A stretch of 36,331 bases of DNA, taken from positions 1 to 36,331 of the forward strand of contig JANXUX010000223.1 of the NCBI GenBank assembly GCA_025351965.1. The letters are read 5' to 3'. Source of the stretch: Actinomycetes bacterium (GTDB lineage: Bacteria; Actinomycetota; Acidimicrobiia; Acidimicrobiales; Ilumatobacteraceae). Positions 24,741 to 34,069 of the stretch are shown here, one piece after another. Under the pieces are notes generated by a model. It was not told where the DNA came from. It did no database searches and saw only the letters and a program-made list of their open reading frames with translations. A program made the translations under genes and the position numbers. Every line of letters begins with the position of its first letter. Position 1 is the stretch's first letter.

Positions 24741-27320
24741 TCAGCCGAGGCGGCGAATCGGGAAGACCGCGGGCGCAGCATCCTGCAGGGTGATCGTGGC
24801 ATCGGTCGCGACGCAGCCGTCGACGCTGACGATCGCCGGGTCGATGTCGATCATGTCCAGCTCGGGATGATCGGCCATCAGCTGGGCGACGCGCATGATG
24901 GCGTCGATCAGCGGCTCGCCATCGATGCCGGCCAGCTCGAGTGCGCCGCCCACCCGTGACGTGCGCACCAGCGCAGCGGCAGCGACGCGCGAAAGGGGCA
25001 CGAGCCGGCTCGCTCCGTCGTCGGCCTGCGGTGCCTGCAGGCTGCCGACGTCGAGGGTGACCACAGGCCCGAGCAGCGGGTCCGTCGTGCACCGGATGTG
25101 CACGTCCAGGCCGGGGGAGGCCATGTGCTGGACCACGAGCGAGTCGGCGTCCGGACCGAGCGAGCTGCGGATGAGGGCGAGCGCCTCGATCACTGCGTGC
25201 TCGTCGGACAGGTCGAGCGCGATGCCGGCGCGAGCGGATCGGCCGATGCGCCGGCGGTTGGCCTTGAGCACGACCGGATACCCGACCTGGATCGCCGACC
25301 GCACGACATCGACGGCATCCGATGTCTCCACGGAGACTCCCAGCGCGACGCTGATGCCGTAGGCCGTCAGCAGTGCGGTCGATTCGTCGAACGACAGGCG
25401 CGAACCGCCGCCGACGAGCTCACGATGGATGATCGCCGTCGCGGCCGCCGCATCGACGCCCGTGGACACCTCGAGCGGTGCATCCGCTTCTGTGGCGAGC
25501 CAGCGGCTGTAGTCGTACATGCGTCCGAGCACCCCTGCGGCGGGCTCGGGGAACGCGAACGCGGGTACCGCCGAGCCGGGCCGCAGCGGGCCGTCGGCGC
25601 CGCCGAGCATCACGGCCAGCACCGGCTTGGTCGACTCCTGCGCCGCCGCATCGATCTCCTGCGACGGTGCGGGCGCGGCGGCCAGTGGCGGGGCGTGGAT
25701 GACGATCACGGCATCGACGGTGTCCGACGCCAGGGCGGCGCGGATCGCGACGGCGAAGTCGTCCGCGGTCGACCGCCAGTCGAGACGTACGGGCGGCTCG
25801 ACCGGGTTGAGCCCGGCGGTGGCGACCGCAGCGCAGGCAAGCACCTGGGGGCTGCGCGCGTTGCTGAGCACCGCCACGTTCGGGCCGCCGGGCACTGGCT
25901 GGGTGGCAAGGACCCGCGCCGCGTCGAGCATCGCCCGTACGGTCGGCACCTCGATCAGGCCTGCCTGCTGATACAGGGCGTCAGCGGCATTGCCGACAGC
26001 AGCCGCACCGGTCCGAACCGCGACGATGGGGCGGGTCCGTCCGACTCGGCGGGCCAGGCGGGCGAACTTGCGCGGGTTGCCGAAGCTCTCGGTGTACATC
26101 GCGATGACGCCCGTGCTCTCGTCGTCCTCCCAGAACTGGAGCAGGTCGTTGCCGGAGATGTCGCACTTGTCGCCCAGCGAGACGAACCACGACACACCCA
26201 TCTGCAGGTCGCTGGCGAGCTGCAGCAGCGACGCTCCGAGCGAGCCGGACTGCATCGAGATCGCGACCCGCCCGTACGGCATCCGTCCGCTCACCAGCGC
26301 AGCGTTCAGCGCTCCCGTCCGACGTGGCGTGGCGATGCCCATGCTCGCCGGGCCGACGAGGCGCATCCCGTTGCGGCGGGCATGCGCGACGAGCGCGGGT
26401 ACATCGATGTCGAGCCCGTCGGTGGCCGTGATGATCAGCGCGCCTCGGATGCGTTTGGCGATGCACTCGTCGATGGTCGCGGCCAGCGCTGCCGCCGGCA
26501 CGGCGAGGACGGCGAGCCAGACGTCGTCGACGACATCGGTGATGCTCGCGTATGCAGGCACCCCCCCGACAGTGCTGTGCCGCCGGTTGACGGGATAGAC
26601 CGGACCGTCGAACCCGGCCGTGGTGTTTTGCCACAACTCGTGACCGACCGAACCGGGCTCGTCCGATGCGCCGATCACTGCGATCGAGCGCGGTAGCAGG
26701 ATGCGCGCCACGGCTCGGCTGTCGGCGCGATGCTCGCGCTGCTCGACGGAATCCACGAAGTGCTCGGTCTCGGTCAACGGGAACTCGATCTCGGTCAGGC
26801 CACTGTCGAAATGTCGCTCCACCGGCCACCCGGCGCGGCTGAAGACCCGCAGCATCGCGCGGTTGTCCGAGAGCGCCTCGGCCGTGAAGCGGAGGATGCC
26901 GTTCGAGCGGGCGATGGCCGCGAGATGCTCCAACAGCAGCGTCGCGATGCCCCGCCCCTGGTGATGTTCGTCGACCATGAACGCGACCTCGGCGTCGTCG
27001 CGAGCCTTCCAGCGTTCGTAGCTCGCCCACGCGATGAAGTCGCCGCGGTCCTCGACGACCAGCGCGACCCGGTCGTGGAAGTCGATCACGGTGAAGTGCT
27101 CGAGTTCCTTCGCGTTCAGCGTCGGCTTCGGCGAGAGGAAGCGCCGGTACAGGTTGTCGCGCGGCTGGCGCTCGTGGAACGCGAGCAGCAGGGGCGCATC
27201 AGCCGGGGTGATCGGACGTACGAACGCCGTGTCGCCGTCGGACAACACGATGCTCGACGACCAGCGCGACCGATCGTCCGGGTCGTCCGAGCCCTGGGTG
27301 TCTGCCTCGTCAGCCGCCAT
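24741..27320 (-). CDS. GNAT acetyltransferase fused to an NDP-forming acyl-CoA synthetase-like module (Pat/protein acetyltransferase type)
   Basis: N-terminal GNAT (VAFMVDEHHQGRGIATLLLEHL), CoA-binding SIAVIGASDEPGSVGHELWQN, ligase-CoA region, C-terminal ATP-grasp (GYPVVLKANRRRIGRSARAGIAL). Confidence 0.92.
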   Translation of the reverse strand: MAADEADTQGSDDPDDRSRWSSSIVLSDGDTAFVRPITPADAPLLLAFHERQPRDNLYRRFLSPKPTLNAKELEHFTVIDFHDRVALVVEDRGDFIAWASYERWKARDDAEVAFMVDEHHQGRGIATLLLEHLAAIARSNGILRFTAEALSDNRAMLRVFSRAGWPVERHFDSGLTEIEFPLTETEHFVDSVEQREHRADSRAVARILLPRSIAVIGASDEPGSVGHELWQNTTAGFDGPVYPVNRRHSTVGGVPAYASITDVVDDVWLAVLAVPAAALAATIDECIAKRIRGALIITATDGLDIDVPALVAHARRNGMRLVGPASMGIATPRRTGALNAALVSGRMPYGRVAISMQSGSLGASLLQLASDLQMGVSWFVSLGDKCDISGNDLLQFWEDDESTGVIAMYTESFGNPRKFARLARRVGRTRPIVAVRTGAAAVGNAADALYQQAGLIEVPTVRAMLDAARVLATQPVPGGPNVAVLSNARSPQVLACAAVATAGLNPVEPPVRLDWRSTADDFAVAIRAALASDTVDAVIVIHAPPLAAAPAPSQEIDAAAQESTKPVLAVMLGGADGPLRPGSAVPAFAFPEPAAGVLGRMYDYSRWLATEADAPLEVSTGVDAAAATAIIHRELVGGGSRLSFDESTALLTAYGISVALGVSVETSDAVDVVRSAIQVGYPVVLKANRRRIGRSARAGIALDLSDEHAVIEALALIRSSLGPDADSLVVQHMASPGLDVHIRCTTDPLLGPVVTLDVGSLQAPQADDGASRLVPLSRVAAAALVRTSRVGGALELAGIDGEPLIDAIMRVAQLMADHPELDMIDIDPAIVSVDGCVATDATITLQDAAPAVFPIRRLG

Positions 27321-27329
27321 CGCGTTTGC

Positions 27330-27785
27330 TCATCCTGCGCCGGATCCCTCGGCGAAGTGGGCCTGCAACCGGTCCATCGTCGCTTCCATCGAGACACGGT
27401 TGCGTGACTCGGCGCGCATCACCTTCAGAAACAACGCAGAGCGGCCGGTCGACCAGTCGAAGGTTTCGCGGACCAGCGTGCCGCCCTCGGTCGGCGTCAG
27501 TTCGTAGCGCCACACGTGATGGCCCCACCCCTGACGCCACGCGATCAGCCGGTCCTGATCCCACTCGACGATGGTGTTCGGCATCCGGTACGGGATACCC
27601 ATCCTCATGTCCATCCGGAACGTGCTGCCGAGCTCCATCGTGGTCGGGTTGCCGGGCAGGCTCTTGCGGACCGTCCCCGAACCGTCGAGGAGCACGTGTC
27701 CCGCCGGGTCGTTCAACAGGGCGAAGATGGCGGCGGCCGGCGCGCCGATCTCGCGTTCCACGGACACGGACTGTTCACTGGTCAT
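27330..27785 (-). CDS. SRPBCC family protein (polyketide cyclase/START-like)
   Basis: VSVEREIGAPAAAIFALLNDPAGHVLLDGSGTV..., WRYELTPTEGGTLVRETFDWS. Confidence 0.88.
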   Translation of the reverse strand: MTSEQSVSVEREIGAPAAAIFALLNDPAGHVLLDGSGTVRKSLPGNPTTMELGSTFRMDMRMGIPYRMPNTIVEWDQDRLIAWRQGWGHHVWRYELTPTEGGTLVRETFDWSTGRSALFLKVMRAESRNRVSMEATMDRLQAHFAEGSGAG

Positions 27786-27855
27786 GACGCCAGTCTCGCG
27801 TCATCGCGAGGGGCCCGGCGTCATCGACCGCTGCCGGCCGATGACGGGCGGATGC

Positions 27856-28674
27856 TCATGGAAGGATCCCGTTGGTGGCGGCCGCGCAGTTGCACGTGCG
27901 GGCATCGAGGCCCGCGATCGCATCACGGAGCACTCGCCGCAGGCGGTCGACATTGGCGGCGAACACTGCGAACACATCGGCCTGGTTGACGGCCCCGATC
28001 TCCGGGCGATCGTCGACGCCGCTGTCGTAGTCGGTGACCAACGCGATCGACGAATAGCACAGGCCCAGCTCGCGTGCGAGGGCGACCTCCGGACATTGGG
28101 TCATGTTGATGATGTCGTACCCGAGGGTGCGATAGGTCGCCGATTCGGCGCGGGTCGCGAACCTCGGCCCGGGAATGACGACGACGGTGCCGCGCTCGTG
28201 CACCGGCATACCCTGCGCCCGTGCAGCGGCGATCACGGTCGCGGCCATCTGCGGGCAGCACGGGTCGGCGATCGAGACGTGGTTGACGACCGGCCCGTCG
28301 AAGAACGTTCCGGCACGGCCATGGGTCTGATCGACGAACTGGTCGCACACGACGACGTCTCCCGGGGCGATGCTGGCGCGGAGCGATCCGCACGCCGACG
28401 GCCCGAACACGCGGGTGACGCCGAGTGATCGGAGCGCCCACAGATTCGCCCGGTAGTTGATGCCGTGCGGTGGGAACTGATGGTTGAGCCCGTGGCGCGG
28501 CACGAACGCGACCCGTTTCGCGCCATCGGTGGATTCGAGGGTTCCCATCGCGATCGGTCCACTCGGTTCACCGTACGGAGTCGTCACGAGGTGTTGCTCG
28601 ACGTCATCGAGGAAGGAGTAGAGACCGGAGCCGCCGATGACGCCGATGTGTCCCTGACCGGGAAGTTCATCCAT
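27856..28674 (-). CDS. mtnP: S-methyl-5'-thioadenosine phosphorylase
   Basis: IGVIGGSGLYSFL, FVPRHGLNHQFPPHGINYRANLWAL, GPRFATRAES, DIINMTQCPEVALARELGLCYSSIALVTDYD. Confidence 0.94.
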   Translation of the reverse strand: MDELPGQGHIGVIGGSGLYSFLDDVEQHLVTTPYGEPSGPIAMGTLESTDGAKRVAFVPRHGLNHQFPPHGINYRANLWALRSLGVTRVFGPSACGSLRASIAPGDVVVCDQFVDQTHGRAGTFFDGPVVNHVSIADPCCPQMAATVIAAARAQGMPVHERGTVVVIPGPRFATRAESATYRTLGYDIINMTQCPEVALARELGLCYSSIALVTDYDSGVDDRPEIGAVNQADVFAVFAANVDRLRRVLRDAIAGLDARTCNCAAATNGILP

Positions 28675-28747
28675 TGCCCGACCATATCTGGACGCCCGCT
28701 GCCGGCCGTTCCGCCGCCGGTACAGAAGGTGCGCGGGGAGTGCGGGC

Positions 28748-29035
28748 TCAGGCGTCGGGCGAGTGGTGGAAGTCGTCGAACGCTCGCTGGAGCGCGTCCA
28801 TCATGTCGGCCGGCACGGGCGCCGGCGGCGGCTCACCCTTGATCTGGCCGTCGATGTGGCCGGTGATCGCGATCGTGCGGCGCATCTGGGCGAGGTATTC
28901 GGTGCAGTGCGGGCACGCGGCGAGGTGACGGTCGATCGCCCTGACGAGGCCGCGCGGAAGCGCCCCTTCGAGGTAATCGGTGATCAGCTCGGTCCATTGC
29001 TGGCAGACGATGTTCTGGCGGCTGAGGAGTCTCAC
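28748..29035 (-). CDS. Small zinc-finger anti-sigma factor-like protein (no obvious TM helix)
   Basis: VCQQWTELITDYLEGALPRGLVRAIDRHLAACPHCTEYLAQMRR (H-x3-C-x2-C); GTG start overlaps the sigma factor stop. Confidence 0.85.
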   Translation of the reverse strand: MRLLSRQNIVCQQWTELITDYLEGALPRGLVRAIDRHLAACPHCTEYLAQMRRTIAITGHIDGQIKGEPPPAPVPADMMDALQRAFDDFHHSPDA

Positions 29036-29772
29036 GATGCACGTCCCAGCTGACCTTCGAGCATGGCCCGGAGTGCTGAGCGCCCGCGATGGAGCAGGAC
29101 GCGCTGATTTCCTTCGGTCAGGCCGAGGGCTGCGCACACATCGCCTGACGACCAATCCTCCACGTCTCTCAACATCACGACCCACTTCTGCTGCTCAGGT
29201 AACAGCCGTACCGTGTCGATGACCAACGAAATCGTTGCACTGGAAAGTACAACTTCTTCGGGAAGTTCGCTCCAGCGTGCCGGCGGCTGTGCCCAGGCGC
29301 CCTTGCCCGGCGGACCGACGAAGCGGTCGGGAGAAACCGCAGCATTGTCAGCGGCGTCGCTGAGCAGCGAACCCATCGGCACCGTGCGACGTTCCTTGAC
29401 GCCCTTGGTCCGGGCGATGTTGACGAGGATGCGCGTCACCCAGGTCTTCAGACTGGACCGTTGCTCGAACCTGTCGATACCGCGGATGACGGCGATCCAG
29501 GTCTCCTGGACGACTTCTTCGGCAACGGCGTTGGACGGCACGAACGTACCGGCCAGACGGAGGAGGGCCGGCTGATACGCCGTCACGACATCTCGGAACG
29601 CCGTGGAATCGCCGCGGCGGAGACGGTCGACGAGCTCGCTCTCGTCCGGCGGAGGTGTGGGCCCCGGCAGACGCAGCGGTCCGAGCGCCTCGTCCGGCGG
29701 CGGGGGTGGTGGCAGCGAGGACCGCATCGGCGGCACCATCGGATTCGGCTCGGGCGTCGGCACGATGCTCAC
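29032..29772 (-). CDS. ECF-type RNA polymerase sigma factor with Pro-rich N-terminal extension
   Basis: RRGDSTAFRDVVTAYQPALLRLAGTFV, AEEVVQETWIAVIRGIDRFEQRSSLKTWVTRILVNIA, region 4 LPEQQKWVVMLRDVEDWSSGDVCAALGLTEGNQRVLLHRGRSALR. Confidence 0.95.
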   Translation of the reverse strand: MSIVPTPEPNPMVPPMRSSLPPPPPPDEALGPLRLPGPTPPPDESELVDRLRRGDSTAFRDVVTAYQPALLRLAGTFVPSNAVAEEVVQETWIAVIRGIDRFEQRSSLKTWVTRILVNIARTKGVKERRTVPMGSLLSDAADNAAVSPDRFVGPPGKGAWAQPPARWSELPEEVVLSSATISLVIDTVRLLPEQQKWVVMLRDVEDWSSGDVCAALGLTEGNQRVLLHRGRSALRAMLEGQLGRAS

Positions 29773-30854
29773 GACGGGTTCACCGATTCACGTAGACGTG
29801 CCGTCGCGAACTCGCGCATGCCGTCGTCGAAACTCATCAGCGGTCGTAACCCGTGCAGGTCAGCGGCAGTGGCTGTCGAGGCGAACACGTGGCGGACATC
29901 ACCAAGACGGTACAACCCCGTCACTGTCGGCCAGCGCTCATCACCGGGAATCGATCCCATCGCGACGGCCAGACCCTCGGCCATCTGCAGCACCGACCGT
30001 GGCGTGCCGCTGCCGATGTTCACCGCGCCGACGATCGGTGTGTCTCCGAGCAGCGCCGTCACGTTGGCGTTGGCGACGTCGCCGACGTGCACGAAATCGC
30101 GACGCTGATGACCGTCCTCGGTGACTCCCGGCGCCTCGCCGCGCTCCAGCGCGCTGCGGACGATGCTGGCGACACCTGCGTACGGGGTGTTGCGCGGCAT
30201 CCGCGGCCCGTAGACGTTGTGGTAGCGCAACCAGCAGGCCTCGACGTCGTGTTCTCGGGCGAAGGCGGCGGTGAGGTGCTCCTGGTGCAGTTTCGTCGCT
30301 GCGTAGACGTTGCGCGGCTCCAGGGGGGCGTCCTCGGGGATCGGCTCGGCGTCGAGCACACCGGAACAGAGCGGGCATCTGGGCTCGAACCGGCCACTGT
30401 CGAGATCGTCGAGGAGGCGCGGGCCGGGGCGCACGATGCCATCGACGGCACACCGATACCGACCCTCGCCGTAGACCACCATCGACGACGCAAGCACGAT
30501 GCGCCCGGTGAACCTGCGCTGGTGGAGCGCCGTGAGGCCGACGACCCAGCCGACGTCGTTGTCGTCGACGTACGCAGTGGCGTCGCCGAAGTCCACGCCG
30601 AGCCCGACCTTGCCGGCCTGGTGGCACACCGCAGTGACGCCGTCGAGGGCTCGGTCCCATGCTGCGACGTCGCGCACGTCACCCCAGACGTACTCGGCGG
30701 CGGCATTGAGGTAGCCCGGTCGTGCGCTGTGCGCGGCAGGGGAGAGGTTGTCGAGCACCACGACGTCTGTGCCGCGTTTTACGAGTTGGTCGACGATGCA
30801 CGACCCGATGAATCCGGCGCCACCGGTGACGAGGACGCGGGTCATGGCCGACAT
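29769..30854 (-). CDS. NAD-dependent epimerase/dehydratase (extended SDR)
   Basis: VLVTGGAGFIGSCIVDQLVKRGTDVVVLDNLSP, YAATKLHQEHLTAAFA (Y-x3-K), RYHNVYGPRMPRNTPYAGVAS; stop overlaps the sigma factor start. Confidence 0.93.
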   Translation of the reverse strand: MSAMTRVLVTGGAGFIGSCIVDQLVKRGTDVVVLDNLSPAAHSARPGYLNAAAEYVWGDVRDVAAWDRALDGVTAVCHQAGKVGLGVDFGDATAYVDDNDVGWVVGLTALHQRRFTGRIVLASSMVVYGEGRYRCAVDGIVRPGPRLLDDLDSGRFEPRCPLCSGVLDAEPIPEDAPLEPRNVYAATKLHQEHLTAAFAREHDVEACWLRYHNVYGPRMPRNTPYAGVASIVRSALERGEAPGVTEDGHQRRDFVHVGDVANANVTALLGDTPIVGAVNIGSGTPRSVLQMAEGLAVAMGSIPGDERWPTVTGLYRLGDVRHVFASTATAADLHGLRPLMSFDDGMREFATARLRESVNPS

Positions 30855-30867
30855 GACCGCCTGTTCG

Positions 30868-32193
30868 TCACCACTTCGAGACCAGCATCACCTGAACGAT
30901 AATGGTGGCCGCCGCCTGCGCTCCCAGCCAGGCTCGCTGCCTCCAGATGCTCGTCGCGAGCGTTGCCGCGGCGACGGAGATCCAGGGCATGTAGAGCAAC
31001 CAGATCCGTTCGGTCTCGGCCTTGGACAGACCGGAGGCATCGGCGAGGAGCACACAGATCAGTGCGCCAGCGACGATGACGGCAACGGGGTTGCGGCGAA
31101 GGCGAGTGATCCCGGCGAGTGCAGCGGGGCCGATCGCGATCGCAAGCGCGGCGAGGTTGGCGAAGAAGAAGTAGAACGCGGGCCGGAACTTGGCGGTGCC
31201 GGCTGCATAGAACGTGCGCGTGTTGTCCAGCCCGGTCAGCCACCAGTAATGGTGCAGCGCGAAGCCGGCGAACACAGCCGCGATGCCGAGCAGTGCCGGG
31301 AGCATCCAGCGGAACTTCCTCGTTCGCCAGACCAACGCGAGGACGAGCGGGCCGAGGGTCGGGATGCCGAACGTGAGGAAGCACGATGCGCCGATGAGCA
31401 CACCTCCTCCCGCGGCTGCGACGACTTCGACCCGTCGACGTTGCGTCGTCATCGCGAGCACGAAGAGGGCGATGCCCGTCGCTGCGAGGCCGCTGAAGAA
31501 CGCGTCCGCCGATGTCCCCTGCCAGACGGCGTAGGGCGCGAGTGCGAGGAAGGGAAGCGCTCGGCGCAACGCATCGACGCCGGCGATCCGCCACACCGTG
31601 AACCCGACCGCTCCGACTGCGAGGCCGACGCCCAGGAACGAGACCGCCGCTGCCGCCCACGCGCTGCCGAGACCGATCCAACGCATGGACAGCAGCAGCA
31701 GAGTGAATCCCGGAGGGTGTCCGCGCACGTGGACGCTGTAGAACTTCTGGCGTTCGAGGAACGTGCTCAGGTAGTTGCCCGCCGGCCGCGCCTTGGCGAG
31801 TCCGGCCCAGTACTCCGTCTTGTCGATGACCGGCGCGATCACGGCCGACCAGCCGTCGGTGGCCGCCAATGCGACCGTGAAGGCCATCGCGACAACTGCT
31901 GTCGCCCCGATCGCTCGCCACGGTCCCCACCGGCGTGAGATGCGAGGCAGCCACCAGACGGCGAGGACCGCGATCACCACGACCGGGATCACCAGAGCCG
32001 TCAGGCGGAGCTCCCACGAGCCCACGAGCGGACCCGCCCCGAGCTTGACCTCGGGGTGCTCCCGGTCGAGCCGCCAGCCGCGCGTGAACGCATACCACTC
32101 GAGCACGCCGAGCACGCCGGCTGCGACGAGCGTCGCTGCCGCACGGACGCGCCGTGACCACCTGGTTCCGATCACGCCGTCATCGTCGTCCAT
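30868..32193 (-). CDS. Polytopic membrane protein, glycosyltransferase (GT-C/mannosyltransferase-like) candidate
   Basis: Many hydrophobic segments; VHVRGHPPGFTLLLLSMRWIGLGSAWAAAAVS, GTSADAFFSGLAATGIALFVLA; family assignment is weak. Confidence 0.65.
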   Translation of the reverse strand: MDDDDGVIGTRWSRRVRAAATLVAAGVLGVLEWYAFTRGWRLDREHPEVKLGAGPLVGSWELRLTALVIPVVVIAVLAVWWLPRISRRWGPWRAIGATAVVAMAFTVALAATDGWSAVIAPVIDKTEYWAGLAKARPAGNYLSTFLERQKFYSVHVRGHPPGFTLLLLSMRWIGLGSAWAAAAVSFLGVGLAVGAVGFTVWRIAGVDALRRALPFLALAPYAVWQGTSADAFFSGLAATGIALFVLAMTTQRRRVEVVAAAGGGVLIGASCFLTFGIPTLGPLVLALVWRTRKFRWMLPALLGIAAVFAGFALHHYWWLTGLDNTRTFYAAGTAKFRPAFYFFFANLAALAIAIGPAALAGITRLRRNPVAVIVAGALICVLLADASGLSKAETERIWLLYMPWISVAAATLATSIWRQRAWLGAQAAATIIVQVMLVSKW

Positions 32194-32288
32194 GGCCCAC
32201 GAGCGTTACACGATACGCAGGATCATCTCGACGAAGCCGATGCAGCGTGGGGACGAGGGCGAGCCCGGGCCCGGTCGCATCAGTGGTG

Positions 32289-33095
32289 TCAGCGGGCCAG
32301 GAGCAGCCCAGTGCCGAGCAGGAACAGCCCGGCGCCGTAGACACGTTCGAGCTTGGCGGCGTCCATCCGCAACGCGGTGCGTGCACCGACGCTGGACAGC
32401 GGGATCGAGGCCAGCCCGAACACGATCGCGATGTGCCAGTCGATGTGGCCGAGCGCCGCGTGCACGATGGTGCCGGGGATCGCCAGCAGTGCAGCGACGG
32501 CCAGCGAGCACGCCAGCGCGTTCTTGATCGGCAGGGCCAGCACGGCGAGGTAGAGCGGTACGAGCAAGAAGCCGCCGGAGTTGGCGAGCAACCCGGCGAG
32601 GAAGCCGACGGTCACGGCGACGAGCGCCAACTGGGTCCGGGCCGGATGGATCACTGTGGCCGGTGGCGGCGAGGCTTCCTCGGCCGGTCCAGCGGCCGGC
32701 GGGCGATGGAGCAGTACGCGCAGGCCCAGGCAGGCCACCACCCCGTCGGTGATCCCGATCAGCAGGTCGCCATCGACCCAGCGCGTGACGATCGCCCCCA
32801 GCACGGTGGCGGGCACCCCGACACCGACGCTCCACAGGATGACCCTGCGATCGGCGAAGCCCTTGCGGCGGTATCGGCGGAACGCGACGAGTGTGCCCGG
32901 CACCGTCGCAGGGAGCGGAGAAGCGACGGCGAGCAGCGGTGGTACGCCGATCAACGCGAGGAACGGTGTGGCGATCGCCGAGCCGCCCTTGCCGAAGAGA
33001 CCGCCGAGATACCCGACGCCTGCGCCGATCATCGCGATCAGGAACCAATGCACGGTTCCATGGGACCACTTGATCCAACTGCCGTCCAAGACCAA
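32289..33095 (-). CDS. TauE/SafE sulfite exporter family permease (start approximate)
   Basis: AMIGAGVGYLGGLFGKGGSAIATPFLALIGVPPLLAVASPLPATVPGTLVA; second half repeats the fold (VGFLAGLLANSGGFLLVPLYL). Confidence 0.9.
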   Translation of the reverse strand: MVLDGSWIKWSHGTVHWFLIAMIGAGVGYLGGLFGKGGSAIATPFLALIGVPPLLAVASPLPATVPGTLVAFRRYRRKGFADRRVILWSVGVGVPATVLGAIVTRWVDGDLLIGITDGVVACLGLRVLLHRPPAAGPAEEASPPPATVIHPARTQLALVAVTVGFLAGLLANSGGFLLVPLYLAVLALPIKNALACSLAVAALLAIPGTIVHAALGHIDWHIAIVFGLASIPLSSVGARTALRMDAAKLERVYGAGLFLLGTGLLLAR

Positions 33096-33123
33096 AGTTC
33101 TCTGACTTCCATAGGATGAGGCT

Positions 33124-34005
33124 ATGGAACTGCAGCAGATGCGCTACGCCCTGGCCGTGGTGGACACCGGGACGTTCACGGCAGCTGCGGCGCAGTGCCT
33201 CGTCGCTCAACCGTCGCTCTCGCAGTCGGTCCGCAATCTGGAGCGCGAGCTCGGGGTCGAGCTGTTCCACCGCGTCGGCCGTCGTGTGGTCGTGACGGCC
33301 GCCGGCTCGGCGTTCGCCGTAGCCGCACGTGTCGCACTGCGCGCGGTCGACAGTGTCCGGACCGAAGTCGATGCCGTCAGCGGGATGCTGGCCGGTGCGC
33401 TCGACCTCGTCGCCCTGCCCACGCTGGCCTCTGACCCGGTGACCCCGCTCGTCGGCGCGTTCCGAACCGCTCATCCGCTGGTGACCGTGCGGCTCGCCCA
33501 TCCCGACGGTACGGCCGATCTGCTGCAATCGGTGGTGCGCGGCGAGAGCGAGGTCGGCATCACGGTCGCGGGGCCGGCCGAGCCCGGCCTGCGCGGTGTC
33601 CAGCTCGTCAGCCACCGGCTCGGTCGGCAGGAGATCGTCGCCGTCCTCCCGCCGGGCTCCACGCGTCGTTCGGCGTTGTCGGCTCGCGCGCTCGCCGCCC
33701 TGCCGCTCGTGACGAACCCGATCGGGACATCGACCCGGGCGATGCTCGACACCCTGCTGGCTGACGCGGGACTGCGTGCCCAGATCGCGGTCGAGACCGA
33801 CCAGCGCGAGGCGATCATCCCGCTCGTCGTCGCCGGCGCCGGCGCGGCGCTCCTGCCGCGCTCGATGGCAGCAACCGCGCTGCTGCACGGGGCCGTGGTC
33901 GTCGCCCTGGAGCCGCGGCTGTGGCGAGAGCTGGTCCTGGTGCATCGCAATGCCACCCTCTCGCCGGCCGCCCGGGCGTTCGCCGACATCGCCCTCGCGG
34001 GGTGA
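33124..34005 (+). CDS. LysR family transcriptional regulator
   Basis: MELQQMRYALAVVDTGTFTAAAAQCLVAQPSLSQSVRNLERELGVELFHRVGRRVVVTAAG. Confidence 0.96.
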   Translation: MELQQMRYALAVVDTGTFTAAAAQCLVAQPSLSQSVRNLERELGVELFHRVGRRVVVTAAGSAFAVAARVALRAVDSVRTEVDAVSGMLAGALDLVALPTLASDPVTPLVGAFRTAHPLVTVRLAHPDGTADLLQSVVRGESEVGITVAGPAEPGLRGVQLVSHRLGRQEIVAVLPPGSTRRSALSARALAALPLVTNPIGTSTRAMLDTLLADAGLRAQIAVETDQREAIIPLVVAGAGAALLPRSMAATALLHGAVVVALEPRLWRELVLVHRNATLSPAARAFADIALAG

Positions 34006-34069
34006 CCTGCGCGCAGCGCAGCTCGGCGCGGGCAGGGCGAGATAGTCAGCCCTGGACTAACCTCGCCGC

